Shown piece by piece: positions 1 through 10,636 of a stretch of DNA of 64,000 nt. A program made the position numbers and the translations under genes. The notes below the pieces were generated by a model. That model had not been told where the DNA came from and made no database searches. It saw only the letters and a program-made list of their open reading frames with translations. Positions within the stretch are counted from its first letter, which is position 1, and each line of letters begins with the position of its first letter. This DNA comes from Lunularia cruciata (Eukaryota; Streptophyta; Marchantiopsida; Lunulariales; Lunulariaceae): the NCBI GenBank assembly GCA_948567375.1, contig OX419756.1, forward strand, positions 24,406,552 to 24,470,551, read 5' to 3'.

Positions 1-609
1 TGGTTTCTTAGTGCTTGTCGCTTGAGCTTAATTCCAAGTATCAATTTTGTGTCTGTACTTGTGAGTGTTGGGAGAATTTTGAAGTGCAAGTCAATGTGCT
101 TGCTGGATGTTGGATTCCACAACCTTGATCTTCATTTTTTGTGTTTGATCCTTAGTGAAGTGTAATTGAAGCAATGCATTGGTAGATTTGAGAGGAATTG
201 TAGAGTTGGTATTATTCTACATTTGTGAGTGCAAACAAGGTTGATGCAAAGCAATTTTGATCAAGGAAGTTGTGCATTCAATGGAAGGATGGAACACAAT
301 TCTGAGGCAAAGGTGTTTTGTAGTGAAGTAGCCATCTTTGGAAGGATCTAAATCATCACAATCAAGATTGTTTTGGAAAGATTTGAATGATTTGTGATTA
401 TGGGTGATAAATTGTTGTGACAAGACTGCGAGTCAATACTTGTTACTCTCTTTTGGGTGTAGTTTCTACTTGAGAGATTAAAGACACAATCAAGAAGAAC
501 TATTTTTTACCATTTGACTTTGTATTTGACCAATTCTGACTTGTATCTCTATGGGAATAAACTTTACTTACTTGATTACTGCAAAAATGATATTTGCTGG
601 GTGTTCACA
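1..609 (+). repeat. Terminal part of a long LTR (D family), plus orientation
   Basis: This stretch is the reverse complement of about 21.7-22.3 kb, the terminal part of the D-element LTR. In plus orientation it ends with GGGTGTTCACA at 609; the other copies end with GTTGTCA or GTTGCCACA. Right of it, from 610, the sequence abruptly becomes D-LTR sequence in the opposite orientation. The simplest reading is the right-hand LTR of another D-family element, or a solo LTR, inserted into the D 3' LTR and extending left beyond the window. Confidence 0.6.
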
Positions 610-778
610 TAATTGTACTAACTATCTCTTCCTTCTTTGTTCTAACTACTTCAAAGGACTCAAGTAACTCAAGTAACCCAAAGTCACCTGCACTCTTACT
701 TCAACTACTTTGCATTGAGTTCTTACTTTCACACTACTACAAAACTCATCTAGCTCCAATCTAACTAATCCGATCTAT

Positions 779-2331
779 TCAAAGACATACATTGTCTCCT
801 AATTTGATTATCTTCCTATCTACTCTATCTCTAAGATGAATCAACAAATTATTCATGTCAACATCCTTCCCCTTCCATTTTTGAGTTTCTTGCACAAGCA
901 ATTTCAATTTGTGCAGTCTTGACTTTACCTTGGCTTTAATGCTAAACATCACCTTCATCCTTTCCATGATTTTTCCCATTGATCATTATGTCTTCTCCAC
1001 AATTGACTGTGCCTGAGTCATCTCTTCTTTCAACTTCTCCCAAAGCATCTTCACTTCTTCAACATGTTTCACTTCTATTGTTTTTTTCTCTTCCACCCAG
1101 TAAACAATCTGAGCCTTATCGCTTCTAATCAGATCCTACAACCTTCCTTCTTCATGATTTCTACTCATAAGCTCTTATTGCTACGCCTGATCCTTTCTGC
1201 TACAACCAATCTCAATTTCTTCAACTCCTACTCTCTTACCACGTCTATGGCTTCACAATCCATTTGCATCAAGTTGCACTTCATTGAAGTCCACCTTCAA
1301 TTTCTCAAACACAGACTTTTCTCCTTCAACTCTTCTTCCTGATGTCCTAGATCACTCCTACTCTTATCAAAACTCTTATGTAGGTACTCAAAACTTGTCT
1401 TATGAGCCACCAGATCCACCCAAAGTACTCTGGCTTCTTCCTCTCCTCAAGTTTCTTGTTCCTTCAACTGCATGAGTTCATTGCTCAAACACTTCACCAC
1501 ATGAAACTTATCCCTCACCTTTGATGCTCTTTCTTCATCTCCTCCTTCTTCTTCTTCAACTGCAATAGCAAGGAATAAATGGTATTTGACAGATACTCTA
1601 CTCTTCTAAACTCTTTCCTCCTCAATCTTTGTCATCTTTGTCCTTGGCTACAACATATGATTTCTCCATTGGCGCCTTTCCTCAAAGTCTTGATCTTCAC
1701 ACCTTCAAATTAATCTCCTCTAAGCTTTCTTCCTCTTCCTTGGCTTGGCTTGGTTCTGCACTTGTAGATTGCAAACTCCTTCTTGACCTTACTAACCTAT
1801 GGAATACCAATCTTGGTTCTTCCTTGCACTCCTTGAGAAAATCAACCTCAAGTATTATAAATCTCCTCCTTCAATGTGCTTGATCTGTACAACTCTTGAT
1901 CATCCTCATTAGCCCCTTCTTTTGCCAATTGCTGGACTATGGGCTCTCCTTCACTCTCACTATTCAACTCCTTGCTCTGCAAAGTGAGCTCTTCTTCTTC
2001 TTCTTCTTCTTCTTCTTCTTCAGCACTTGCACTTGGACTCAGCTTCTCCTTTTGATTTGCTTTTGATTCCTTTTGATTTTTCACTTGATGATAGATCTAC
2101 CACCACCGTCTTGTACCTTGGGTTCCTTTGTTAAACCAGTGATACCATATCCTTGGGTTGACTTCTCTTCTTTGGCTTTGGGATGGTAATCACCATCATC
2201 ATCACACGCTTGGTCTTAGCAAAGTACTCATCTCCTTCTTGAAGCACCACCATGTAATATTGTTTGTCAATATTTGCATCTTGACAAAGATCCAAGTGGA
2301 AGTGCAACACCATCATCTTCTTCTCCTCCAA
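779..2331 (-). pseudogene. ORF X copy (i), C-terminal half, acidic and coiled-coil part
   Basis: Broken reading frames on the minus strand. 2131-2331 contains IPKPKKRSQPKDMV, shared almost exactly with 23.36-23.57 kb. 1848-2084 is rich in Lys and Glu and contains a run of about eleven Glu encoded by a trinucleotide repeat. 779-979 has the heptad-like segment with VDRKI and GDNVCL, also found at 22.76-22.99 kb and on the plus strand near 27.4-27.6 kb. Conservation of short peptides between three copies suggests the frame was once coding. I recognise no domain; the heptad pattern suggests a coiled coil. The N-terminal half lies at 14322-14750, separated by the insertion of element A. Confidence 0.4.
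1989..2021. repeat. TCT/AGA trinucleotide microsatellite
   Basis: About ten tandem TTC/TCT units. On the minus strand they encode a run of Glu inside ORF X copy (i). The other ORF X copies lack this block. Confidence 0.8.
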
Positions 2332-2367
2332 GTTCAGTTAGTTCAACCCCAAATATAGGTGCACCAT

Positions 2368-2778
2368 TGTAAAAGACCAAAATTGAGGAGAGAAATAGGA
2401 GAATGGAAACTCACATTGGGACACTTGAATGAGGGAAAACTTCAAATGCCTAGCATGAGCTTTGGCTTTGGTATTTATAAGTAGCATACAAGACCCTTGA
2501 AGCTTCTCAAGAAGCTTCCTTGAGCCGCTTTCTTGGAGTGCAAGCCAAGTTAACCAGGAAGCTTCCTTCTAGAAGCCGCCTACTTGGCATGCAAGCTAAG
2601 CTAGTTAGAAGCTTCTAGAAGCTTCCTTCTAGAAGCTACCTACTTAGGGTGCAAGTTAACTAGTTGGGAAGCTTCACAGGAAGCGTCTTAGATACTTCTA
2701 GAATATTCTAGGCTATTTTGTCTTATTCTCTACTTTGTAAGCCCGACTAACTTTATTGCTAAACTCCATATTGTTACA
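2368..2778 (-). repeat. Element A 3' LTR
   Basis: 411 bp, TGTAAAAG to TGTTACA in plus reading. On the minus strand it holds a TATA box at about 2472-2482. Upstream of that lie clustered GAAGCTTC motifs (2499-2518, 2558-2575, 2608-2635) and TTCTAGAATATTC at 2696-2708. It pairs with 13911-14321. Confidence 0.92.
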
Positions 2779-2792
2779 TATTCCCCTGCCGT
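2779..2792 (-). other. Polypurine tract of element A
   Basis: The reverse complement reads GGCAGGGGAATA and directly abuts the 3' LTR. This is the usual position of the plus-strand primer. Element B has the equivalent tract at 5149. Confidence 0.75.
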
Positions 2793-3459
2793 TGGTGACG
2801 TCCTCATTGCCAATGAAGCTTCAAATTCCTTGATGGCCATATGTGCATTTTGAACGTGGGAAAGAGGTTCCCATGTGGCATCATGAAGGGGATACCTTTT
2901 CCAAAGGACCTTTTACTCTGTATGTTGGCAACGGTCTCGTTGAATATGATGACGTGCAAGGATACGATCATCTTTGTACTCATGATCATTGATAGGGACA
3001 GGCAAAGGAGGAGGGGTTGGACTCAAGAGGAAAAGGAAGAGGGGTTGGGAACAAAGGGTTCAACTTGGAAACATGAAAGACAGGATGGATATGCATGTGA
3101 CAAGGCAAGGCAAGTCGATAAGCAACATGAGAGACAATGTAGGTGATATCAAAGGGTCATATCCAATTAGGAGAAAATTTACAAACTTGGGTATCAAGTG
3201 GGAGAGGGAGGTTACTGGAGGATAGCATGACTTTATCACCAACTTCAAAGTAGAGATCACGATGATGGTGGTCCGCATATTGTTTTTGGTGAGTCTGAGC
3301 AACAAGGAGGTGAGACTTGGCTTGTTGGAGAGATTGGAATATAGTGGTCAAGAATGTGGAAGTATGAGGAACCTAAGAGGGAGGGGGAGCAAGAAGAGAA
3401 TCTGGAACAAGCGGATCTTGGCCAAAATTGAGAAAGAAGGGAGAAAATCCGGTGCTTGC
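2790..3459 (-). pseudogene. Element A integrase C-terminus and chromodomain
   Basis: Minus-strand fragments match the tail of element B. The SH3-like integrase C-terminal region (VGDKVML, about 3270) is followed by a chromodomain at about 2815-2985, with KVLWKGYPLHDATWEPL recognisable across a frame change. In chromoviruses this domain directs integration to marked chromatin. Here it is broken: there is a stop before KVLWKG and a one-base shift near the aromatic-cage region, so no functional tail can be made from this copy. Confidence 0.75.
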
Positions 3460-3925
3460 CTATTTGGAATTGTTGTAGGCAAATTCTGCAACTGCAAGAC
3501 ATTCATCCCAGTTGGTATGGTGGACATTGACAAAGGCCTGTAACATATCCTCCAATGTACGATTTGCACGTTCAGTTTGTCCATCAGTTTGAGGATGATA
3601 GGCCGTGGACAAAGCAAGCTTGGTGCCGAGTATCTGGAAGAGTGCTTGCCAAAACTTCCCAATAAATTGAGGATCACGGTCAGAGATGAGTACATGTGGC
3701 ATCCCATGATGCTTGAAGACATTGTCGAAGTAGATTTGCACTAAGGTTGGAGCATCCACGGTATCACAGGTTGGTGCCAAGTAGATTTGCTTACTAAGCT
3801 TATCCACAAACACCACGATTGCGGTGTGTCCTTGTTTTGTCTTTAGCAAGGATGTGATGAGATCCAAGCTCACATGCTCCCAGCGAGCGGATGGAATGGC
3901 GAGTGGTTGAAGGAGTCCACTCGGC
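3460..3925 (-). pseudogene. Element A integrase catalytic core
   Basis: The longest frame (3460-3873) shows an RNase H-fold integrase core. The first catalytic Asp is in SLDLITSL, the second in LISDRDPQF, and the Glu in HPQTDGQTER. Two positions upstream of the frame start, TGG encodes Trp in A where B has a TAG stop, so this part of A is the less damaged copy. A stop after YNNSK ends the frame. The zinc-binding HHCC region lies just upstream, in the next feature. Confidence 0.85.
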
Positions 3926-3927
3926 TT

Positions 3928-4722
3928 CTAGTTGTTGGCCTTGTTCCGTTGGCAACTCTCACATGATTGGACAAAGCCTTGAACTTCTTGTGTCATGTTG
4001 GGCCACCACCATTGGCATTGGAGGGTGCCCAAGGTCTTGTCCACTCCCATGTGACCAGCTATTGGTAAATCATGGGCTTCTTGAAGGCGCACAAGTCGAA
4101 GATCACCTCTGGCTGGAACATAGATCTGGTTTGCATGGAATAAAAGGCCTTCCTTGAAAGAGAAGGTGTTAAACTCCTTGTCGCATGCTATCAGACGACC
4201 ATGTACCATTTGGAAGAAGTGATCTTGTTGTAGAGCTGATTGAAACTCATTATGGACCTTAGGGTCAATGGATACCATTGTAATTGCCACCGTGATGAGA
4301 GGAAGATCCTTCAAATCAGGTCGTCGTGATAGAGCATCGGGGATGACATGGAACCGACCTGGTTTGTACTCAAGTTTGATGTCAAACAATTGGAGTTGCT
4401 CTTCCCATTGATGATGCCGACTCTTCATGTGCTCCAAGTGTAAGGTCTGCAACAATGGCTTGTGATCAGTTTGCATGTTTCCCCAAGAGATAATGCCTCT
4501 ATACCTTGGTGGTATATACCATTGCAAGTTGTTCCCGATCTTGAGCAAAGTAATTTCTTTCAGCTGTATTTAGTCGGCGAGACACAAAAGCAATAGGCTG
4601 TAGTCCATCTGGAAATTCTTGTTGCAACATAGCTCTAATTGCAAAGTTAGAAGCATCAAAATCAACCACACAAGGTAGTTGAGGATCATATGGTTGAAGA
4701 ATAGGTCTTGAAGATACCATAT
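3928..4722 (-). pseudogene. Element A RNase H and integrase zinc-binding region
   Basis: Minus-strand frames at 4499-4741 (VVDFDASNFAI, start of RNase H) and 3928-4548 (RNase H tail with QTDHKPLL, then the H-H-C-C zinc finger with GHMG and CESCQRNKA). This is the polyprotein portion left of the element B insertion point; the RT half lies at 11059-11943. The block ends exactly where the B LTR begins (4723). A frame change separates the two ORFs near 4.53 kb. Confidence 0.85.
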
Positions 4723-5148
4723 TGTAAAAGACCAAATCCAAGGAGAGAAATAGGAGAATGGAAACTCACATTGGGACACTTGAATGAGGGAAAACTCCAA
4801 ATGCCTAGCATGAGCTTTGGCTTTGGTATTTATAGGTAGCATACAAGGCCCTTGAGAAGCTTCTCAAGAAGCTTCCTCAAGCTGCTTTCTTAGAGTGCAA
4901 CCCAAGTTAACTAGGAAGCTTCTCAAGAAGCTTCCTTCTAGAAGCTGTCTACTTGGTGTGCAAGCTAAGCTAGTTGGAAGCCTCTAGAAGCTTCCTTCTA
5001 GAAGCTACTTACTTAAGGTGCAAGCTAAGCTAGCCGGGAAGCTTCCCAAGAAGCTTCCTAGATACTTCTGGAATATTCTAGGCTACTTTGTCATATGTGC
5101 TACTTCGTAAGCCCGACTAACTTTGTTGCTAAACTCCATATTGTTACA
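4723..5148 (-). repeat. Element B 3' LTR
   Basis: 426 bp with the same termini as the A LTR. It has TATA and GAAGCTTC clusters as in A, but the four-unit heat-shock-like block is degraded by a GCTTC to GCCTC change near 4980. Confidence 0.92.
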
Positions 5149-5472
5149 TATTCCCCCGCCGCTAGTTGGTGACATCCTCGTCGCCAGTGAAGCTTCAAAT
5201 TCCCGGATGGCCGTTTGTGCATTCTGGAGGTGAGAAAGAGGCTCCCAGGTGGCATCATGAAGGGGATATCCTTTCCAAAGGACCTTATACTTTGTATGTT
5301 GGCGACAGTCATGCTGGATATGGCAACACGCAAGGATACGATCAACTTTGTACTCCTCATGATCATTGATAGGGACAGGAAGAGGGGGAGATTGGACTCG
5401 AGAGGAAAAGGAAGAGGTGTTAGAAACAAAGGGTTTCAACTTGGAAACATGAAAGACAGGATGGATACGCAT
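5083..5472 (-). pseudogene. Element B chromodomain tail
   Basis: A 129-residue open frame. Residues 1-14 are the end of the integrase (HPVFHVSKLKP). Residues about 41-92 form a chromodomain: YKVDRIL at the start, YKVLWKGYPLHDATWEPLSH in the middle, then a C-terminal helix. The aromatic residues Tyr, Trp and Trp expected of a methyl-lysine cage can be placed. The frame runs through the polypurine tract into the LTR. A single-base shift separates it from the integrase core upstream. This domain places the family among the chromoviruses rather than the OTA clade. Confidence 0.88.
5149..5161 (-). other. Polypurine tract of element B
   Basis: The reverse complement reads GGCGGGGGAATA next to the 3' LTR. 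It lies inside the chromodomain frame. Confidence 0.75.
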
Positions 5473-7163
5473 GTGACAAGGTAAGGCAAGTCAATAAGCA
5501 ATAGGAGAGACAATTTGGGTGATATCAAAGGGTCCTATCCAATTAGGTGCAAGTTTACAAACGTGAGTATCAAGTGGGAGAGGGAGGTTATTGGAGGATA
5601 GCATGACTTTATCACCAACTTCAAAGGTGAGATCACAACAATGGTGGTCCGCATATTGTTTTTGGCAATTTTGAGCACCAAGGAGGTGAGACTTGGCTTG
5701 TTGGAGCGATTGGGATATAGTGGTCAAGAATGTGGAAGTATGAGGAACTTGAGATGGAGGGGGAGCAAGAAGAGAATCTGGAACAAGCGGATCTTGGCCA
5801 AAATTGAGAAAGAAGTGAGAAAATTGGGTGCTTGCTTGTTTGGAATTATTATAGGTAAATTCTGCAGCTGCAAGACATTCATCCCAATTGGTATGGTGGA
5901 CAATTACAAAGGCCCGCAACATATCCTCCAATGTATGATTTGCACGTTCGGTTTGTGCATCAGTTTGAGGATGATAGGCCGTGGACAAAGCAAGCTTGGT
6001 GCCAAGTATCTGGAAGAATGCTTGCCAAAACTTCCTGGTAAATTGACGATCACGGTCAGAGATGAGTACACGTGACATCCCATGATGCTTCAAGACATTG
6101 TCAAAGTAGATTTGCGCTAAGGTTGGAGTATCCACGATATCATAGGTTGGTGCCAAGTAGATTTGCTTACTAAGCTTATCCACAAACACCACGATTGCGG
6201 TGTGTCCTGTGAGCCGGCCTGTCTCTCACTCAGGATGAACCTCTGATGGCTATTATGGTAGCGCACCATGGACTAAGAAGGCAAAGAACCCAAACTCCAT
6301 CATACTCCTCCAAGGCTAACACTCCAAGACTCAAGACATTGCTTACTAGAGAACTCAATGAGAGAGAGATAGTTGCAAATGAAAGGATGCTGAGTACCTC
6401 CTCACCCCTTGTTTATATACTTGTGAAATAGTTACGTACCAAAGTTACTAATTACCGTAGTAACTCAAGTTACTAGACTAAAAGTCAAAAAAAGTCAAAA
6501 AGTATAAAGGAATATCTATTCACATGGGCATATTCCTCTAAGCATGTGGTCTTATCTTGACCCAACCACTAAGTCAAGGATTCCTTCACATGGGCTATCC
6601 TTGGACTACAGAAGAATCCAAAACAAAAAGGCTTGCGGGCCCAAGAGTTCTCAACTCTTTCCTCAAAGCCAAACACCTAGGAATAATACCAAGTCAACAC
6701 ACTAAAATCCAAAATAGTGGTGCTGATCTTTTCTACTTCCTTTAAAGTAAGGTCCTCTCTATCTTAGCTATGACTAACTTTAGCTAACCATGACTAATAT
6801 AGAACCATCCTTTATCTCTAAATAATATCTCTTAAGTACTTGTAATACCAAGCTAAATATCACAATACCACACACATGCACAAATGGGTGTTACAGTCCT
6901 TGTTTTGTCTTTGGCAAGGATGTAATGAGATCCAAGCTCACATGCTCCTAGCGAGCGGATGGAATGGCAAGTGGTTGAAGGAGTCCACTTGGCTTCTGGT
7001 TATTGGCCTTGTTACGTTGGCAGCTCTCACACAATCTGACAAATTCTTGAACATCGTGTGTCATGTTGGGCCACCACCATTGACGTTGGAGGGTACCCAG
7101 GGTCTTGTCCACACCCATGTGACCAGCGATGGGTAAATCATGGGCTTCTTGAAGGCGTACAAG
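5473..7163 (-). pseudogene. Element B integrase, split by a solo LTR
   Basis: Right to left: the H-H-C-C zinc region (GHMGVDKTL, CESCQRNKA, about 7.0-7.14 kb), then the catalytic core at 5491-6192 with LISDRDRQF and HPQTDAQTER, and the C-terminal VGDKVML region. The core is cut at 6208-6895 by element C. Near 6950 a TAG replaces the Trp codon still present in A (SARWEH). Integrase joins element cDNA to host DNA; this copy cannot make an intact one. Confidence 0.88.
6208..6895. mobile_element. Element C: solo LTR inserted in the element B integrase
   Basis: 688 bp starting TGTGAGCC and ending TGTTACA. It is flanked by GTCC on both sides (one base more if the boundary T is shared), and the uninterrupted site GTGTGTCCTTG is readable at about 3820-3835 in element A. 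There are no coding domains. The TG...CA ends and the short duplication fit a solo LTR or a very small LTR element. Its sequence does not match the A/B or D LTRs. It is the youngest layer of the nest. Confidence 0.8.
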
Positions 7164-8675
7164 TCAAAGATCACCTTTGGCTGGAACATAGATCCGGTCC
7201 GCATGGAATAGAAGGCCTTCCTTGTAGGAGAAGGTGTTGTACTCCTTGTCACCTATTGTTAGACGACCATGTACCATTTGGAAGAAGGGATCTTGTTGTA
7301 GAGCTAACCAAAACTTGTAATGGATCTTGGGGTCAATTGACACCGTCGTAATTGCTGCCACAATGAGAGGAAGATCCTTCAAATCAGTTCGTCGTGATAG
7401 AGCATCAGGGATGACATGGAACCGACCTGGTTTGTACTCAAGTTTGATGTCGAACAATTGAAGTTGCTCTTCTCGTGGATGATGTCGACTCTTCATGTGC
7501 TCCAAGTGTAAGGTCTGCAACAATGGCTTGTGATTAGTTTGCATGATCACTTGTTTCCCCAAGAGATAATGCCTCCATACCTTGGTGGCATATACCATTA
7601 CAAGTTGTTTCCAATCTCAAGTAGAGTAATTTCTTTCAGCTATATTAAGTCGGCGAGACACAAAGGCAATGGAATGTAGTCCATCTGGAAATTCTTGTTG
7701 CAACACAGCTCCAATTGCAAAGTTAGAAGCATCAAAATCAACCACATAAGGTAGTTGAGGATCATATGGTTGAAGAATGGGTCTTGAAGACACCATATGT
7801 TTCAACTTTTGGAATGCTTCTTCATGTTTGGTGTTCCACTGGAAGCTCGAGTTCTTTCCCAAGAGGTCAGTCAATGGTGCAGCCACATGAGCATAATAGT
7901 GGATGAACCACTGATAAAAATTGGCCAATCCATTATATGCCCGTACTTCTGTAGCATCCTTTGGGGTAGGCCAATCAGTAATGGCCTTGATCTTCTTTTC
8001 TTCCATCTTGATCCCCTCTGAAGAGATCTTATGACCCAAGAAGTTAACCTCCTTTTGCCAAAAAGCACACTTCGACTTCTTGCAGTAAAATCTCCATTGT
8101 CATAGTTGTCTTAGGACTTCTCGCACATGATTCACGTATTCTGCCTCTATCTTGCTATAGATTAAGATATCATCCAAGAACACCACCACTGACCGATCCA
8201 ATAGTCCATCCAACACCCGATGCATCTGATCCATGAAGACTATTGGAGCATTAGTGAGTTCGAAAGGTAGAACTCTCCACTCAAAATGTCCATACCTTGT
8301 GCGAAAGGCAGTCTTTTGCACATCCTCTCTATCAATCAAAATTTGCCAATAACCGCTACAAAGATCCAACTTGGAAAAGTAACGTGCTCCACTTAGTTGA
8401 TCAAGTAAGTCATCGATACGAGGCAAGGGATATGCATTTTTCACGGTTTGCTTATTGAGCCCATGGTAATCAATACAGAAACAAAGTCCTCCATCCTTCT
8501 TTGGAACAAATAGTACTGGTGCTCCCCAAGAAGAGCTACTATGTTGTATGAAATCCTTCCCCAACAACTCTGTAAGTGTTGTTCGCAACTCCTCCAACTC
8601 CTTTGGTGAGAGCTGATAGATTGGTCTACTCACTGGAGTACTCCCTAGCAATAACTTGATCTTGAAGGGCATACC
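7164..8675 (-). pseudogene. Element B reverse transcriptase and RNase H
   Basis: RT occupies 8100-8672: fingers motif [14 protein letters not shown], palm [10 protein letters not shown], catalytic [13 protein letters not shown] at about 8098 and small shifts separate it from the connection and RNase H region (7617-8039 with LGHKISSEGIK, YVVDFDASNFAIGAVLQQEF; 7164-7598 with QTNHKPLL and PDALSRR). RT and RNase H copy element RNA into DNA. The palm aspartates are intact. This region also preserves the target site into which element B inserted in A. Confidence 0.9.
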
Positions 8676-9440
8676 TCAATCGGAGGGTAATCCCTTTGGT
8701 AGATCATCCAGAAACACATCTACAAACTCTTGAACTATTCGATCAACCATTGCTTGATGCGGCACTTGGCCCTCCTCAGATTCTTCTTGTGCAATCGGCT
8801 TGACCCACACCACAAATATAGACTTATCTTCCTCCAAAGCTTGTTCTATGGCTGCTTCCTTAACAAAATTCCCTTCTAGGGACTCGTCTCTCTTCCAAGC
8901 TTGCTCCATGGTTGCCTTCCTGGCAAACTTCCCATCTTGGGACTCATCTCCCTTCCAGATTCGCTCTATGGCTACCTTCTTGACAAACTTCCCATCTTGG
9001 GACTGACTATTCTTAGGTGTCTTACTAAGAGGTGCCAGACAACCTAATCGGAAATTCCTACCTTGGTGTTGTACTTGAATTTGGCGTCGGGTCCAATCAA
9101 ATTCAACCTTGTGACATTCAAGCCAAGGTAGACCCAGAATGATATCATAGTGTAGAAGTGCCACTACAAACCTCATACACTCCAAATACTCCTTCCCAAT
9201 CTTGAAGGTAATAGGATGCGAGGTGCGGAATGCAAAACCCTTTCTACCATCCGCCATCATCAAACTACTTTCAATCACTGGCTTGATAGGAATACCCAAT
9301 TCCTTTGCTACTTGCATAGACATGCAATTCTCTGAACTTCCAGAATCAACCAAAATCCTACAACCCCTATTAGATATCATACCTTGCAAGTGAAGCAGAC
9401 TTGCATAGGTCAAGCCTACAATCCCATTGGAACTAATCAA
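8676..9440 (-). pseudogene. Element B aspartic protease with repeat-bearing linker
   Basis: Open frame of 254 residues. A retropepsin-like domain occupies residues about 15-120: active-site LVDSGSSEN, flap region, and ILGLPWLECHKVEFDW near the end. Three imperfect repeats of about 20-22 residues follow (residues about 146-210), each beginning with a D/E-G-K/N-F pattern and ending in an acidic E-D/E-D/E-K/S stretch. The frame ends at a TGA (8676-8678) two codons before the first RT methionine. Element A has TGA at the identical position. Confidence 0.88.
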
Positions 9441-9534
9441 GCTCCCAATAGGCGGCTCAAAATCTCCTACTGGGATTCCTCATTTCCCTGATCATTCCGC
9501 TCCACAACCTCCACTTGGGCAACTTGTCAAGGTC

Positions 9535-10365
9535 GTCCATTCTTAAGTGGACATTTGGCAATACGATGCCCAACAGGCGATAATAAAAACAACCACCATT
9601 TTGTCACAGTTTCTCCTTGTCTGCCATGCCCTGTGGTCTTCGTTGAATTGCATCAATCTCCATTGGTGTTGGCTCCTCCACTTGTATGTAGTATATTGGT
9701 AGGCTTTGTGGGAGTCGAGGTCCGGACCAAGTTGTTGCCACCAAGGAATCAAAATGTTTGGCCAACCGCATGGCTTCCTCCAAGCGTTGTGGCTCTCGCA
9801 TGGTTACCTCTAATTTGGTTCTTGCCTTCAAGCCCCTCATGAATTGATCCAGAGCTTCACCTTCCAAAATATCTGGAATTTGCATGATGGTGTTTTGGAA
9901 TTGCGTGATGTAACTTCTTATAGACCCAATTTGTTTCAACTCTGCCAACTTATCCTGTGCAGCTCGTGTGGCATTTATAGCTTGGAACCGATTGATTATT
10001 GCGCTCTTGAATTCTGCCCATGTCAAGATCGGTGCAACCATTTGTCGTTCTACTCTCTCCACTCGAAATCTCCACCATAGCTTTGCTACTCCATCCAATT
10101 GGCTAGAAGCCAAGAGAATTTGTTTTCACTCATCTTGTAGATTGGTAGCTTCAAAATAACGTTCACAATCAAACATAAAATTCTCCACTGCACCCGAGAG
10201 ATTCTTGCCTTCAAATACCTTGGGTTTAGGGAATTTGATCCGATCTTCTCCTTCTCAAATTGGTACTCTCTGCTCTTGTCGTCGAAGATCTCGTTCATCC
10301 AACAATCAAGTAAGGTGCTCAATTTGTTGTTGCATAGCAAGGATAACATCAGGTATTGCTGCCAT
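9535..10365 (-). pseudogene. Element B gag with degenerate zinc knuckle
   Basis: The frame starts at ATG 10365 (MAAIPDVILAMQQQIEHLT). It contains a Retrotrans_gag-type capsid (WWRFRVER, FKSAIINRF, IRSYITQF, TKLEVTMREP) and a nucleocapsid knuckle near 9540-9610. Three in-frame TGA codons interrupt it; two fall where element A has CGA (T-R-LLDE and V-R-DG). The knuckle has lost one Cys (Tyr instead) and carries a one-base deletion, followed by VGHRIAKCP in the next frame. Gag would form the virus-like particle. Confidence 0.85.
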
Positions 10366-10623
10366 GGTTGCTCCTCTATCACACCACTCCCAATCTATCT
10401 AATTTATTAACACATAGAAACAGCACGTCCACCGTTCTCCATAAGTTACAACCGGAAGCACCAAGGGTTCCTCAAATATGGTGATCATATACAGAAAATC
10501 TTGTCCAAAGTGCAAGGTGATGAACTGTGTGAAACTATGCTTGGGTAGTATTTGGACACAAAAATCCCAATGGTTCAGTGGAAGTGGATTTGGTGGTCCA
10601 TAAATTCCATCCATCCCATTCCT

Positions 10624-10635
10624 ACTCTGATACCA
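10624..10635 (-). other. tRNA-iMet primer-binding site of element B
   Basis: Reading away from the 5' LTR: TGGTATCAGAGT, one base off the common plant initiator-Met site TGGTATCAGAGC. Confidence 0.85.
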
Positions 10636-10636
10636 A

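Larger units (their letters stand above)
610..2367 (-). mobile_element. Distal part of the D-element 3' LTR, interrupted by element A
   Basis: This minus-strand sequence parallels 22.6-23.7 kb block by block, with about 700 bases (roughly 1430-2130) that the other copy lacks. It continues at 14322 on the far side of element A, because the text breaks at the left LTR of A and resumes after the right one. It carries the C-terminal half of ORF X. Its own distal end is missing, replaced at 609/610 by an inverted LTR. Confidence 0.55.

Noticed and set aside
1064-1475. Plus-strand ORFs at 1064-1342 and 1284-1475
   Set aside because: They lie in sequence whose conserved frame (ORF X) is on the minus strand; pyrimidine-rich shadows.
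5641-6075. 144-residue plus-strand ORF
   Set aside because: Exact antisense of the element B integrase; the sense strand has clear integrase motifs. The same holds for 3262-3543 and 3891-4157.
8800-9006. Plus-strand ORF with internal repeats (also 12068-12274)
   Set aside because: Antisense image of the three-fold peptide repeat in the protease linker.
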